A DNA stretch of 64,000 bases, from the NCBI GenBank assembly GCA_963663905.2, contig OY760657.1, forward strand, positions 4,836,001 to 4,900,000, given 5' to 3'. This DNA comes from Saccharicrinis sp963663905. GTDB taxonomy: Bacteria; Bacteroidota; Bacteroidia; Bacteroidales; Marinilabiliaceae. The notes beneath the pieces were generated by a model. That model ran no database searches and was not told the origin of the DNA. It was given only the letters and a program-made list of their open reading frames with translations. Positions 50,838 to 59,571 of this stretch are shown here, one piece after another (position 1 is the first letter of the stretch; each line of letters opens with the position of its first letter). The position numbers and the translations under genes are program-made.

Positions 50838-52235
50838 TTGGCAGGGAAAACGCTTTTTGACAAGATTTGGGATATGCACGAGGTGAAGACCATCGAGGAT
50901 GGCCCTTCTGTATTGTATATCGATCGTCACTTAGTACATGAAGTGACCAGTCCACAGGCATTTGCAGGTTTAAAAGCTCGTGGAATCAAAGTATTCAGAC
51001 CGCAAAATACATTTGCAACTCCTGATCACAACATTCCAACTATTAACCAACATCTTCCAATTGCAGACGAAGTATCAAAATTTCAAGTAGATACTTTAAC
51101 TCTAAACTGTGAAGATAATAATGTAACATTATTCGGACTTGGTCATCCTAAAAACGGAGTTGTTCACGTTGTAGGACCTGAAAATGGTATTACTCAACCT
51201 GGAATGACTATTGTTTGTGGTGATAGCCATACTTCTACTCACGGAGCATTTGGTAGTATTGCATTTGGTATTGGTACTTCAGAAGTTGAAATGGTTCTTT
51301 CTACTCAATGTATCATGCAACCACGCCCAAAAACAATGAAAATTAACATTGATGGCGAGCTTGAAAAAGGTGTTACTGCTAAAGATTTAGTATTATATGT
51401 AATTTCTAAACTTACTACAGGAGGTGGAACCGGATACTTCGTTGAGTTTGCTGGTTCAGCTGTTCGTAGCTTAAGTATGGAAGGACGCATGACTGTTTGT
51501 AACATGAGTATTGAAATGGGTGCTCGTGGAGGTTTAATTGCTCCTGATGAGAAAACTATTGAATACGTAAAAGGTAGAGAATACGCACCTAAAGGTGAAG
51601 AGTGGGATGCTGCTGTTGCTAAATGGAAAGAGTTATATACTGATGAAGATGCAGTTTTTGATAAAGTATACAACTTTGATGCAGCAGATATTGAACCAAT
51701 GATTACATATGGTACTAACCCTGGAATGGGTGTTGGTATTACTCAAAATATTCCAACTTTAGATACTATTGACGCTTCTTCTCAAAAAACTTATTTAAAG
51801 TCATTAGAGTACATGGGATATGCTCCGGGTGAAGCTATGATAGGTAAAAAAATCGATTGGATTTTTGTAGGTAGCTGTACTAACGGACGTATTGAAGACA
51901 TCAGAGCTTTTGCTAATGCTGTAAAAGGAAAGAAAAAAGCTGATGGCGTAACTGCTTGGATTGTTCCAGGTTCACACCAGGTAGAAGATCAGGCTATTGC
52001 GGAAGGATTAAAAGACATCCTTGAAGAAGCAGGTTTTGAATTACGTCAACCTGGTTGTTCGGCATGTTTAGCTATGAATGATGACAAAGTTCCTGCTGGT
52101 AAATATTCAGTATCTACTAGTAACCGTAACTTTGAAGGTCGTCAGGGTCCGGGTGCAAGAACATTATTAGCTAGTCCATTGACTGCTGCTGCTTGTGCTG
52201 TTACAGGTGTAATTACAGATCCACGTACTTTATAA
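50838..52235 (+). CDS. leuC: 3-Isopropylmalate dehydratase, large subunit
   Basis: LeuC with LeuD isomerises 2- to 3-isopropylmalate with a 4Fe-4S cluster. The start is a TTG at 50838 giving MAGKTLFDKIWDMHEV, the family's usual N-terminus. VCGDSHTSTHGAFGSIAFGIGTSEVEMVLSTQ, FVGSCTNGRIEDIRAFA and RQPGCSACLAMNDD carry the cluster Cys residues. It has 465 residues. Confidence 0.96.
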   Translation: MAGKTLFDKIWDMHEVKTIEDGPSVLYIDRHLVHEVTSPQAFAGLKARGIKVFRPQNTFATPDHNIPTINQHLPIADEVSKFQVDTLTLNCEDNNVTLFGLGHPKNGVVHVVGPENGITQPGMTIVCGDSHTSTHGAFGSIAFGIGTSEVEMVLSTQCIMQPRPKTMKINIDGELEKGVTAKDLVLYVISKLTTGGGTGYFVEFAGSAVRSLSMEGRMTVCNMSIEMGARGGLIAPDEKTIEYVKGREYAPKGEEWDAAVAKWKELYTDEDAVFDKVYNFDAADIEPMITYGTNPGMGVGITQNIPTLDTIDASSQKTYLKSLEYMGYAPGEAMIGKKIDWIFVGSCTNGRIEDIRAFANAVKGKKKADGVTAWIVPGSHQVEDQAIAEGLKDILEEAGFELRQPGCSACLAMNDDKVPAGKYSVSTSNRNFEGRQGPGARTLLASPLTAAACAVTGVITDPRTL

Positions 52236-52254
52236 TACTTAAAAATTAGAGAAA

Positions 52255-52839
52255 ATGCCAATAGATAAATTTGTTACATTAGAGTCAACCTATGTACCAC
52301 TTCCTATTGAGAACGTGGATACTGACCAGATTATTCCGGCTCGTTTTTTAAAGGCTACCACTAAAGAAGGTTTTGGTGATAACTTATTTGCAGACTGGAG
52401 ATATAACAAAGACGGTTCAGCAAAAGCTGATTTCGTATTAAACGATCCTAAATATTCAGGATCTGTATTAGTTGCAGGAAAGAACTTTGGTTCAGGATCA
52501 TCTCGTGAGCACGCAGCATGGGCTGTTCATGGTTATGGCTTTAAAGTTGTTGTTTCTAGTTTCTTTGCTGATATCTTTAAAAACAACTCATTGAACAATG
52601 GTGTACTACCTGTTGTTGTATCAGAGGAATTTTTATCAGAATTATTCGCTGCAGATGAGAAAAACACTGTAGTTGTTAATCTTGAAGAACAAACAATTAC
52701 TAATAAGGCAACTGGTAAAACTGAATCATTTGAAATCAATGGATATAAAAAGAACTGTTTATTAAATGGTTATGATGATATTGATTATTTGATCAGTGTT
52801 AAAGATGAGATCGAAGCTTTTGAAGGATCTAAAGCTTAA
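52255..52839 (+). CDS. leuD: 3-Isopropylmalate dehydratase, small subunit
   Basis: LeuD is the swivelling domain partner of LeuC. NVDTDQIIPARFLKATTKEGFGDNLFADWR and LVAGKNFGSGSSREHAAWAVHGYGFKVVVSSFFADIFKNNSLNNGVLPV are signature regions. The 194-residue length is normal. It follows leuC by 19 nt. Confidence 0.96.
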   Translation: MPIDKFVTLESTYVPLPIENVDTDQIIPARFLKATTKEGFGDNLFADWRYNKDGSAKADFVLNDPKYSGSVLVAGKNFGSGSSREHAAWAVHGYGFKVVVSSFFADIFKNNSLNNGVLPVVVSEEFLSELFAADEKNTVVVNLEEQTITNKATGKTESFEINGYKKNCLLNGYDDIDYLISVKDEIEAFEGSKA

Positions 52840-52979
52840 TAAATAATACAACAACGGCATAAGTCTTTTATATTGATTTATGCCGTTGAATTTAAGTATT
52901 TCTATATTACTGGATCTACCATCTGTACAACAAAGAATATCTTATTAGTATCACTAATACTTTGATACAATCTAGAAGC

Positions 52980-54536
52980 ATGAAAATAGAAGTAATGGAT
53001 ACCACACTCCGGGATGGAGAGCAAACTACCGGAGTATCTTTTAATGTTGGTGAAAAGCTGGCAATGGCCAAGTTATTAATAGAAGAACTTAATATTGATC
53101 GTATTGAGGTTGCTTCTGCCAGAGTTTCAGAAGGAGAATTTGATGCCGTTAAACGAATTACCGAGTGGGCTAAAAAAAACAATTTTCTAGATAGAATAGA
53201 AGTATTAGGATTTGTAGATGGAGATATCTCCTTAAAGTGGATACAGGATGCTGGTGCAAAAGTCATCAACCTTCTTACCAAAGGCTCCTTAAAACACGTA
53301 CAGGGCCAACTCCGCAAAACTCCGGAAGAACATATGAATGACGTTTCCAAATTGGTTGATAAAGCAACCTCAATGGGAATTGATGTAAATGTTTACCTGG
53401 AAGACTGGAGTAACGGAATGTTAACTTCGCCTGATTATGTATTTTATGTAATTGGTGAATTAAAAAAGATGAACATTAAACGTATCATGTTACCTGATAC
53501 TTTAGGTGTATTGAATCCTGATCAAACATTTGAATTCTGTACACAAATGGTAACACGTTTTCCTGAAACTCATTTCGACTTTCATGCTCATAATGATTAC
53601 GATATGGCAGTTGCTAATGTATTCTCTGCATTAAAAACCGGTATTTCAGGAATTCATACGACAGTAAACGGACTAGGAGAACGTGCCGGAAACGCACCTT
53701 TAGCAAGTGTAATTGGTATTCTTAATGATCATCTTAAACTGGAAAACAGTTTAGATGAATCTAAAATTACACGTGTAAGTAAAATTGTTGAACAATTCTC
53801 AGGACTTAGAATACCTGAAAACCAACCTATAACCGGTTACAATGTCTTTACTCAATGTAGTGGAGTACATGCTGATGGTGACAGTAAAGACAATCTTTAC
53901 TTTAATAACTTAATGCCGGAACGATTTGGCAGAAACAGACGTTACGCTTTAGGTAAAACATCAGGAAAAGCAAATATCAAAAAAAATCTTGAAGAATTAG
54001 GTATTGAACTTGATTCTGAGGAGATGAAAAAAATTACACAAAGGGTTATTGAATTAGGTGATAAAAAGAAAACTGTCACTATTGAAGATTTACCTTTTAT
54101 TATAGCAGATGTATTAAAGAGTTCTTCGGTAAAGGATGCTATTAAAATCAGAAATTATAACTTATCTTTGGCGCACGATTTAAGACCATTAGCATCTATT
54201 AGTCTTGAGATAAATGGCAGTCGTCATGACGAAACTGCTGTAGGCGATGGACAGTATGATGCATTTATGAAAGCGCTGTGGAGAATTTATAAAAAATTGG
54301 ATAAAGTTCATCCTATACTTTCTGATTACTGGGTTAGCATACCTCCAGGCGGTAAAACTGATGCATTTGTTGAAACAATGATTACCTGGGACTATAATGG
54401 TATTGAGATTAAAACCCGCGGTTTAGCTGCCGACCAGACTCAGGCTGCCATTGAAGCCACTATTAAAGTTCTGAATGTTATTGAAGAAGGAACTTTTACA
54501 CGTCAGGCAAACTGGAAAGACAAATTTGAAAAGTAA
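52980..54536 (+). CDS. Citramalate synthase-like protein (LeuA/CimA family)
   Basis: A second DRE-TIM enzyme of the LeuA superfamily: MDTTLRDGEQTTGVSF, FHAHNDYDMAVANVFSALKTG and VNGLGERAGNAPLASVIG, then a LeuA-type regulatory domain (RPLASISLEINGSRHDETAVGDGQYDAF). The His-Ala-His-Asn-Asp-Tyr-Asp form of the metal motif differs from LeuA's HCHNDLGMA and is closer to the citramalate synthase group. With LeuCD and LeuB it could make 2-oxobutyrate for isoleucine from pyruvate, without threonine; no ilvA is in the window. A second leucine-pathway isozyme is the alternative. The start at 52980 (MKIEVMDTT) is preferred to the TTG at 52962. Confidence 0.85.
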   Translation: MKIEVMDTTLRDGEQTTGVSFNVGEKLAMAKLLIEELNIDRIEVASARVSEGEFDAVKRITEWAKKNNFLDRIEVLGFVDGDISLKWIQDAGAKVINLLTKGSLKHVQGQLRKTPEEHMNDVSKLVDKATSMGIDVNVYLEDWSNGMLTSPDYVFYVIGELKKMNIKRIMLPDTLGVLNPDQTFEFCTQMVTRFPETHFDFHAHNDYDMAVANVFSALKTGISGIHTTVNGLGERAGNAPLASVIGILNDHLKLENSLDESKITRVSKIVEQFSGLRIPENQPITGYNVFTQCSGVHADGDSKDNLYFNNLMPERFGRNRRYALGKTSGKANIKKNLEELGIELDSEEMKKITQRVIELGDKKKTVTIEDLPFIIADVLKSSSVKDAIKIRNYNLSLAHDLRPLASISLEINGSRHDETAVGDGQYDAFMKALWRIYKKLDKVHPILSDYWVSIPPGGKTDAFVETMITWDYNGIEIKTRGLAADQTQAAIEATIKVLNVIEEGTFTRQANWKDKFEK

Positions 54537-54666
54537 GATATAAAGAGATAAGAAACTGAAGACTAATAAACAAACATTTTATCTCTAAATAATTATAAAG
54601 TAAATAGTTTAAATAGAAATAGAGAGATCTGATTTACCTATTATCTCTTATCTAAAACGAATAAAA
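54537..54666. repeat. AGAGATAA-rich gap with inverted repeats
   Basis: AGAGATAA (54544-54551) is inverted as TTATCTCT at 54579-54586, and a further TTATCTCT lies near 54644-54651. The gap before leuB holds no gene. It resembles the gaps at about 12465, 14900 and 50745. Confidence 0.45.
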
Positions 54667-55725
54667 ATGAAATTGAATATTGCAGTATTGGCCGGAGACG
54701 GAATTGGTCCGGAAATCGTAGCTCAAGCACAAAAAGCAATTGATGCTGTTGCTACTAAGTTTAACCACGAAGTTGAGTATACTCCAGCTTTAGTAGGAGC
54801 TTGTGCTATTGATCAGGTAGGAAACCCTTACCCAGATGAAACTCACGAAATCTGTATGAAATCAGATGCTGTATTATTTGGTGCAATTGGTGATCCTAAA
54901 TTTGATAATGATCCTAAAGCAAAAGTTCGTCCGGAACAAGGATTATTGGCAATGCGTAAAAAATTAGGTCTTTACGCAAACATCCGTCCTGTTACAACTT
55001 TCCCTTCATTACTTGAAAAAAGTCCACTTCGTTTAGATATCGTTGAAGGTGCAGATTTAGTTGTTGTTAGAGAGTTAACAGGCGGTATCTATTTTGGAGA
55101 CAAAGGTCGTTCAGAAGACTTAACAAAAGCTTTTGATAACTGTGTATATACAAAAGAAGAAATTGAAAGAATCTTGAAACTTGCATTCTCATACGCTGAG
55201 AAAAGAGATAAAAGATTAACTGTAGTTGATAAAGCTAACGTTTTAGCTACTTCTCGTTTATGGAGAGAAACAGCTCAAGAAATGGAGCCTAATTATAAAG
55301 ACATTGCAGTAGATTATATGTTTGTTGACAACGCTGCAATGCAATTAATTCAATGGCCTAAGAAGTTTGATGTAATGGTAACTGAAAACATGTTTGGTGA
55401 CATTATTAGTGATGAAGCTTCTGTTATTACTGGATCGTTAGGTTTATTGCCATCTGCATCAGTAGGTACCCACACTTCAGTATTTGAACCTATTCATGGT
55501 TCATATCCACAAGCTGCAGGTAAAGATATTGCAAACCCTGTTGCAACTATTCTTTCAGCTGCTATGTTATTAGAATCTCTTGATTTATTAGAAGAAGCTA
55601 AACTAGTTCGTGAAGCTGTTAATAAATCTATAGAAGAAGGTATTGTTACTGAGGATATCAATAAAGAAAACGCTTACAAAACATCTCAAGTAGGTGATTG
55701 GATTGCAAAATACATTGCAGAATAA
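54667..55725 (+). CDS. leuB: 3-Isopropylmalate dehydrogenase
   Basis: LeuB oxidises and decarboxylates 3-isopropylmalate with NAD. NIAVLAGDGIGPEIVAQA, RPEQGLLAMRKKLGLYANIRPV, VRELTGGIYFGDKGR and MVTENMFGDIISDEASVITGSLGLLPSAS are conserved. The 352-residue length is normal. It closes the operon and could also act on 3-methylmalate in a citramalate route. Confidence 0.97.
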   Translation: MKLNIAVLAGDGIGPEIVAQAQKAIDAVATKFNHEVEYTPALVGACAIDQVGNPYPDETHEICMKSDAVLFGAIGDPKFDNDPKAKVRPEQGLLAMRKKLGLYANIRPVTTFPSLLEKSPLRLDIVEGADLVVVRELTGGIYFGDKGRSEDLTKAFDNCVYTKEEIERILKLAFSYAEKRDKRLTVVDKANVLATSRLWRETAQEMEPNYKDIAVDYMFVDNAAMQLIQWPKKFDVMVTENMFGDIISDEASVITGSLGLLPSASVGTHTSVFEPIHGSYPQAAGKDIANPVATILSAAMLLESLDLLEEAKLVREAVNKSIEEGIVTEDINKENAYKTSQVGDWIAKYIAE

Positions 55726-55755
55726 TTACAAATTTCTGAATCATAGAATATAACT

Positions 55756-55792
55756 AAAAGGATGTCGTTACTAAATGACATCCTTTTTTTTA
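55756..55792 (+). terminator. Intrinsic terminator of the ilv/leu operon
   Basis: AAAAGGATGTC (55756-55766) pairs with GACATCCTTTT (55777-55787), then more T residues. This is a strong 11-bp stem. Confidence 0.9.
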
Positions 55793-55835
55793 TTAAATTA
55801 TGGGTGCTAAATTATTCATCCCATAATACACTCTA

Positions 55836-56117
55836 ATGAAAAACTATAACTATATTTTTGCTATTACTATATTAACTTTCTTATTTACTTCTTGTGTACC
55901 CGGAGGAGGTTCTTACTCACCGTCAGATCCGGCTGGATTCTTCTCAGGAATATGGCATGGATGGATTGCTCCCTTCTCTTTAATTGTAGGCCTGTTTAAT
56001 AAGTCCATATCCATATACGAAATAAACAATACAGGTTGGTGGTATGACCTTGGATTTTATATTTCAATTATTTCAGGATTTGGAGGTATTCAGTTGGTTC
56101 GTAAAAAAAGAAAATAG
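55836..56117 (+). CDS. Small membrane lipoprotein (93 aa)
   Basis: A lipobox (FLFTSC, Cys20) is followed by VPGGGSYSPSDPAGFFSGIWHGWIAPFSLIVGLF and NNTGWWYDLGFYISIISGFGGI, two hydrophobic segments, and a basic tail. I recognise this as a widespread small family with conserved GIWHGWIAP and GWWYD blocks, but its function is not known. It is probably an inner-membrane protein. A 7-bp hairpin follows 67 nt after the stop. Confidence 0.82.
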   Translation: MKNYNYIFAITILTFLFTSCVPGGGSYSPSDPAGFFSGIWHGWIAPFSLIVGLFNKSISIYEINNTGWWYDLGFYISIISGFGGIQLVRKKRK

Positions 56118-56184
56118 ATACTATAAAATACTGCTAAATATTCTAATCCATTTCACCGGGTATTATCTATATCCAGTATGGGAT

Positions 56185-56202
56185 AACTGTTTTACAACAG
56201 TT
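56185..56202 (+). terminator. Weak hairpin after the small lipoprotein gene
   Basis: AACTGTT (56185-56191) pairs with AACAGTT (56196-56202) around TTAC. The following sequence is T/A-mixed, so termination is uncertain. Confidence 0.4.
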
Positions 56203-56279
56203 TATTATAGCTCTCTTTGTTAAAGCCCATAATTGTTACTATTTTTCCAAAAAAGAATTACATTCAAACCACACATATA

Positions 56280-59200
56280 ATGCAATACAAATTACTAGGC
56301 CTATTTACTCTTGTTGTAATTTCTACAACCTCTATTTTCTCACAAACATCATCTGAAGAATACATAAAAACGGGCAACAACCTTTACGATGAAAATAAAT
56401 TTTCTGAAGCAATAGAATCGTATAAAATGGTTCATGAAAACGATTCTAATTATAACTGGATGCTTACAGAAATGGCTATGACTTATATGGCTATGGAAAA
56501 ATATGACAGTGCATTTATTGCCATTAATAAAGGATTATCAAATAAAAGTAGTTTGAGATGCAATTTGCTACGAACAAAAGGCACTATCTATGAAAGCATG
56601 GGAGATACTCAAAGATCAATTGAAATATATGAACAAGCGATAAAAGAATATCCCTATGAATATCTTCTTCATTATAATTTAGGTATTTCATACTTAAAGA
56701 TGGAGCGATATTCAGAAGCTCAAAAGTGTTTTCAGGAAGCATTGAGATGCAATCCTTATCATGCTTCGAGCCATATGCAGTTAGGTAAATTAGCAGCCCG
56801 TCAAAAGCAATATACCAGAGCAATATTATCATTAGAAACATTTCTGGCCCTTGAACCGGGTAGTAACAGAAGCAATCCGATTTTAATTTTCGTAGAGAAT
56901 TTATCAAACAACTTCATTGATACTACACAGGGATCCTTTATTGATCCGATTGATGACAATATCTTGTTTGATGATATAGACCATTATTTTAGAGCTAAAA
57001 TTGTATTAACAGCAAGATATCCACTACCTATTGAATTTAATGCCTCATTAGTAAAACAAACAAAAATGCTAATGCAAGTGCTTCCATACGAAAATCGAAA
57101 AGAAGATTTTTGGGCTCAAATGTATTTTCCTTTTTTCAAAGCTATTTATGAAGGTGGTCATCTCGAATCGTTTTTATATACCTTATTAAGATCTACCGGT
57201 CAGGATGTTGTTACTAAATACAACGACAAGAATGAGAAAGCTCTGGATGCCTTTTACGAAACTGGCGGTCAACTGGCCTTTATTAAAGGCATTCGTAATG
57301 CAAACATAATTGGAGAACCAAAAAAGTATGTATTTGATTACTTTGACAGCGGAAAAATATATTCTATTGGAAATAAGAACAAAGAAGGTAATAATGATGG
57401 AGAATGGTGTTACTTCTATTCAAATGGAGAAAAACATGCAGAAGGTTTTTATTCAAATGGAAAGAAAAACGGTATTTGGAAATATTATCTAAATAATGGC
57501 CAAATCGAAACAATAGAAAAATTAAAAGATGGAGAATTAAACGGGGATTGGTTAAAATTTCATACCACTGATACATTAGCTGTAAAAGTAAATTACATCA
57601 ATGGTAAAGCTGAGGGTGAAATCATATGGTATGATGAATTCGGGAATAAATCTACTATTCAAAATTTTATCGATGATAAAAGAAATGGTAAAGCATGTGA
57701 TTACTACCCTAACGGCAAATTACAAGATAGCCTGTTTTATGTAGATAATGAATATAATGGTTTATACACTTCTTTTTATCCAAATGGCCAAATCGAAGTA
57801 CAAAAACTATATAAAAATGGAAAGGGTGAAGGAACATATAAACAGTATTATTATAACGGTCAGTTAAAAAATACCGGAGAGTTAAAAGATAATAACGAAG
57901 AAGGCCCTTGGACTAACTATCATTTTAACGGACAAAAAGCAATAGTACAGCATTTTAATAATGGATTTCTAAATGGAGAAAAGATAGAATATGATCACAC
58001 AGGTAAAGTAACACAAGTTAGCCACTATAACAATAAGGGTGATAATAACGGGGAATTTAAGTACTATGATAATAATGGAAATCTATATTTAATTGAAGAA
58101 CATAGAGATGGAACCATTGTTAGAGTTACTTCCATTGACAAAAATGGAAATACCATTGCATCCTCTGGGAATGAAGAAGGCACTTTTAATTTTGTCACAT
58201 ATGCATGCGATGGTAAGAAAATTCTTTCTGGGAGTTTTATCTCAGGCAAAAGAGATGATAAATGGGAATGGTATTATAAAAGTGGAAATATAAAAAATGA
58301 AGCCTTTTATAAAAATGGAAAGTTAGAGGGTCAATATAAATCCTATTATAATAATGGCCAGTTACAAAACATTTATACTTATTCTGCGGGTGATTTAAAT
58401 GGAATCTATCAATCTTTTTCTTCAAATGGTATAAAAACTACTGAGGGATATTATAAAAATGGCATAATTGATGGTCAGTGGAATTACTATTTAAACAATG
58501 GCAAGATTGATCAAAGTAATTATTATCATGACGGCAAACTTAATGGATGGCTAACAAATTATGACATTGAAGGTAAACCAATCCTAAAGATTAAATATTT
58601 AAATAATAAAATAACGACTGTTCAGAATTTTTCACCACAAGGAAATTTATTAAATGAATATAATTTGATTAAACAACCTGGTTACGAAATTCTGAGTGAC
58701 ACAAATTATATAATGGCAAAAGCAAATCTTGCCGGAGGTTTATATGATGGTTCATTTAACTGGTATTTTGCAAATGGTTCTTTAAGTTCTCAAAGATCCT
58801 TTGAAAACGATAAAAGATCGGGGGATTATAAATCATTTTATCCTAATGGTCAATTAAAAATCACAGGAAAATATATTAATGGAAGTAGATTTGGAAAATG
58901 GTTAAGCTATTATAACGACGGAGCATTACATGAAGAAATGTACTACTATGAAAACCAACTAGATTCCGTTTATACAACCTATTATGAAACGGGTGAAATA
59001 AAGATCCTTGAACATTACAAAAACGATATGTTAAACGGAGATGTTTTTCTTTATGACATGGATGGCGAACTATTAATTAAGAAGATTTATTCTGATGATG
59101 AATTTTATGCCTATCAATATAATAACAACAACTCTTTATGTGATACAGTTTTCATTGACAAGCCAATTTTTGAAGTAATTGCATATTTTAATAATGGTAA

Positions 59201-59546
59201 GAAAAGCTATGTACAGCAATTTAAAAACTATTTACCAGATGGGGAAAGAATAAAATATTTCACAAATGGATCAATAAGGCAGCTTAACCATTACAAAGAT
59301 GGTTTGTTAGATGGTACTAGTGAAACATTCTTTATCAACGGAAAACCTCAAAAGAAAATTACCTATAAAAACGACCTTTTGGATGGAGATTACATCATTT
59401 ATAATGTAAATGGTAAATTAAAACAATCAACCATATTTAAAATGGACAAGGAAAATGGTAAAATGATTGAGTATAATATGGATGGCAAGCCTATTAAAAC
59501 AACAACATATTATTGTGGAAGAGTTATTGATTTCAAGAAAAACTAG
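56280..59546 (+). CDS. Large secreted TPR and MORN/YwqK-like repeat protein
   Basis: The start at 56280 (MQYKLLGLFTLVVISTTSIFSQ) gives a good signal peptide; the frame opens earlier at a TTG at 56217. Residues ~20-205 are TPR repeats. From about 360 to the end run roughly thirty 20-23-residue repeats of the form W-x-x-Y-x-x-N/D-G-x-x-x-x-x-x-x-x-x-NG, e.g. GEWCYFYSNGEKHAEGFY, NGIWKYYLNNGQIE and GTYKQYYYNGQLKNTGE. These match the MORN-like repeats annotated as 'YwqK antitoxin', but no toxin gene is nearby, so the name is misleading. A long extended beta-sheet scaffold is expected, probably in the periplasm. The DUF3857 gene follows by 25 nt. Confidence 0.88.
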   Translation: MQYKLLGLFTLVVISTTSIFSQTSSEEYIKTGNNLYDENKFSEAIESYKMVHENDSNYNWMLTEMAMTYMAMEKYDSAFIAINKGLSNKSSLRCNLLRTKGTIYESMGDTQRSIEIYEQAIKEYPYEYLLHYNLGISYLKMERYSEAQKCFQEALRCNPYHASSHMQLGKLAARQKQYTRAILSLETFLALEPGSNRSNPILIFVENLSNNFIDTTQGSFIDPIDDNILFDDIDHYFRAKIVLTARYPLPIEFNASLVKQTKMLMQVLPYENRKEDFWAQMYFPFFKAIYEGGHLESFLYTLLRSTGQDVVTKYNDKNEKALDAFYETGGQLAFIKGIRNANIIGEPKKYVFDYFDSGKIYSIGNKNKEGNNDGEWCYFYSNGEKHAEGFYSNGKKNGIWKYYLNNGQIETIEKLKDGELNGDWLKFHTTDTLAVKVNYINGKAEGEIIWYDEFGNKSTIQNFIDDKRNGKACDYYPNGKLQDSLFYVDNEYNGLYTSFYPNGQIEVQKLYKNGKGEGTYKQYYYNGQLKNTGELKDNNEEGPWTNYHFNGQKAIVQHFNNGFLNGEKIEYDHTGKVTQVSHYNNKGDNNGEFKYYDNNGNLYLIEEHRDGTIVRVTSIDKNGNTIASSGNEEGTFNFVTYACDGKKILSGSFISGKRDDKWEWYYKSGNIKNEAFYKNGKLEGQYKSYYNNGQLQNIYTYSAGDLNGIYQSFSSNGIKTTEGYYKNGIIDGQWNYYLNNGKIDQSNYYHDGKLNGWLTNYDIEGKPILKIKYLNNKITTVQNFSPQGNLLNEYNLIKQPGYEILSDTNYIMAKANLAGGLYDGSFNWYFANGSLSSQRSFENDKRSGDYKSFYPNGQLKITGKYINGSRFGKWLSYYNDGALHEEMYYYENQLDSVYTTYYETGEIKILEHYKNDMLNGDVFLYDMDGELLIKKIYSDDEFYAYQYNNNNSLCDTVFIDKPIFEVIAYFNNGKKSYVQQFKNYLPDGERIKYFTNGSIRQLNHYKDGLLDGTSETFFINGKPQKKITYKNDLLDGDYIIYNVNGKLKQSTIFKMDKENGKMIEYNMDGKPIKTTTYYCGRVIDFKKN

Positions 59547-59571
59547 TGTAAGAAATTAAATAGTCCGTTTA

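Noticed and set aside
57360..59500. DNA-level tandem repeats or CRISPR in the 56280 gene
   Set aside because: The periodicity comes from the protein repeats (NG and WxxY motifs); the DNA copies are diverged and lie in one open frame.
56280..59546. YwqJK toxin-antitoxin system
   Set aside because: Only the repeat type matches; there is no toxin gene, and the protein is exported and over a thousand residues long.
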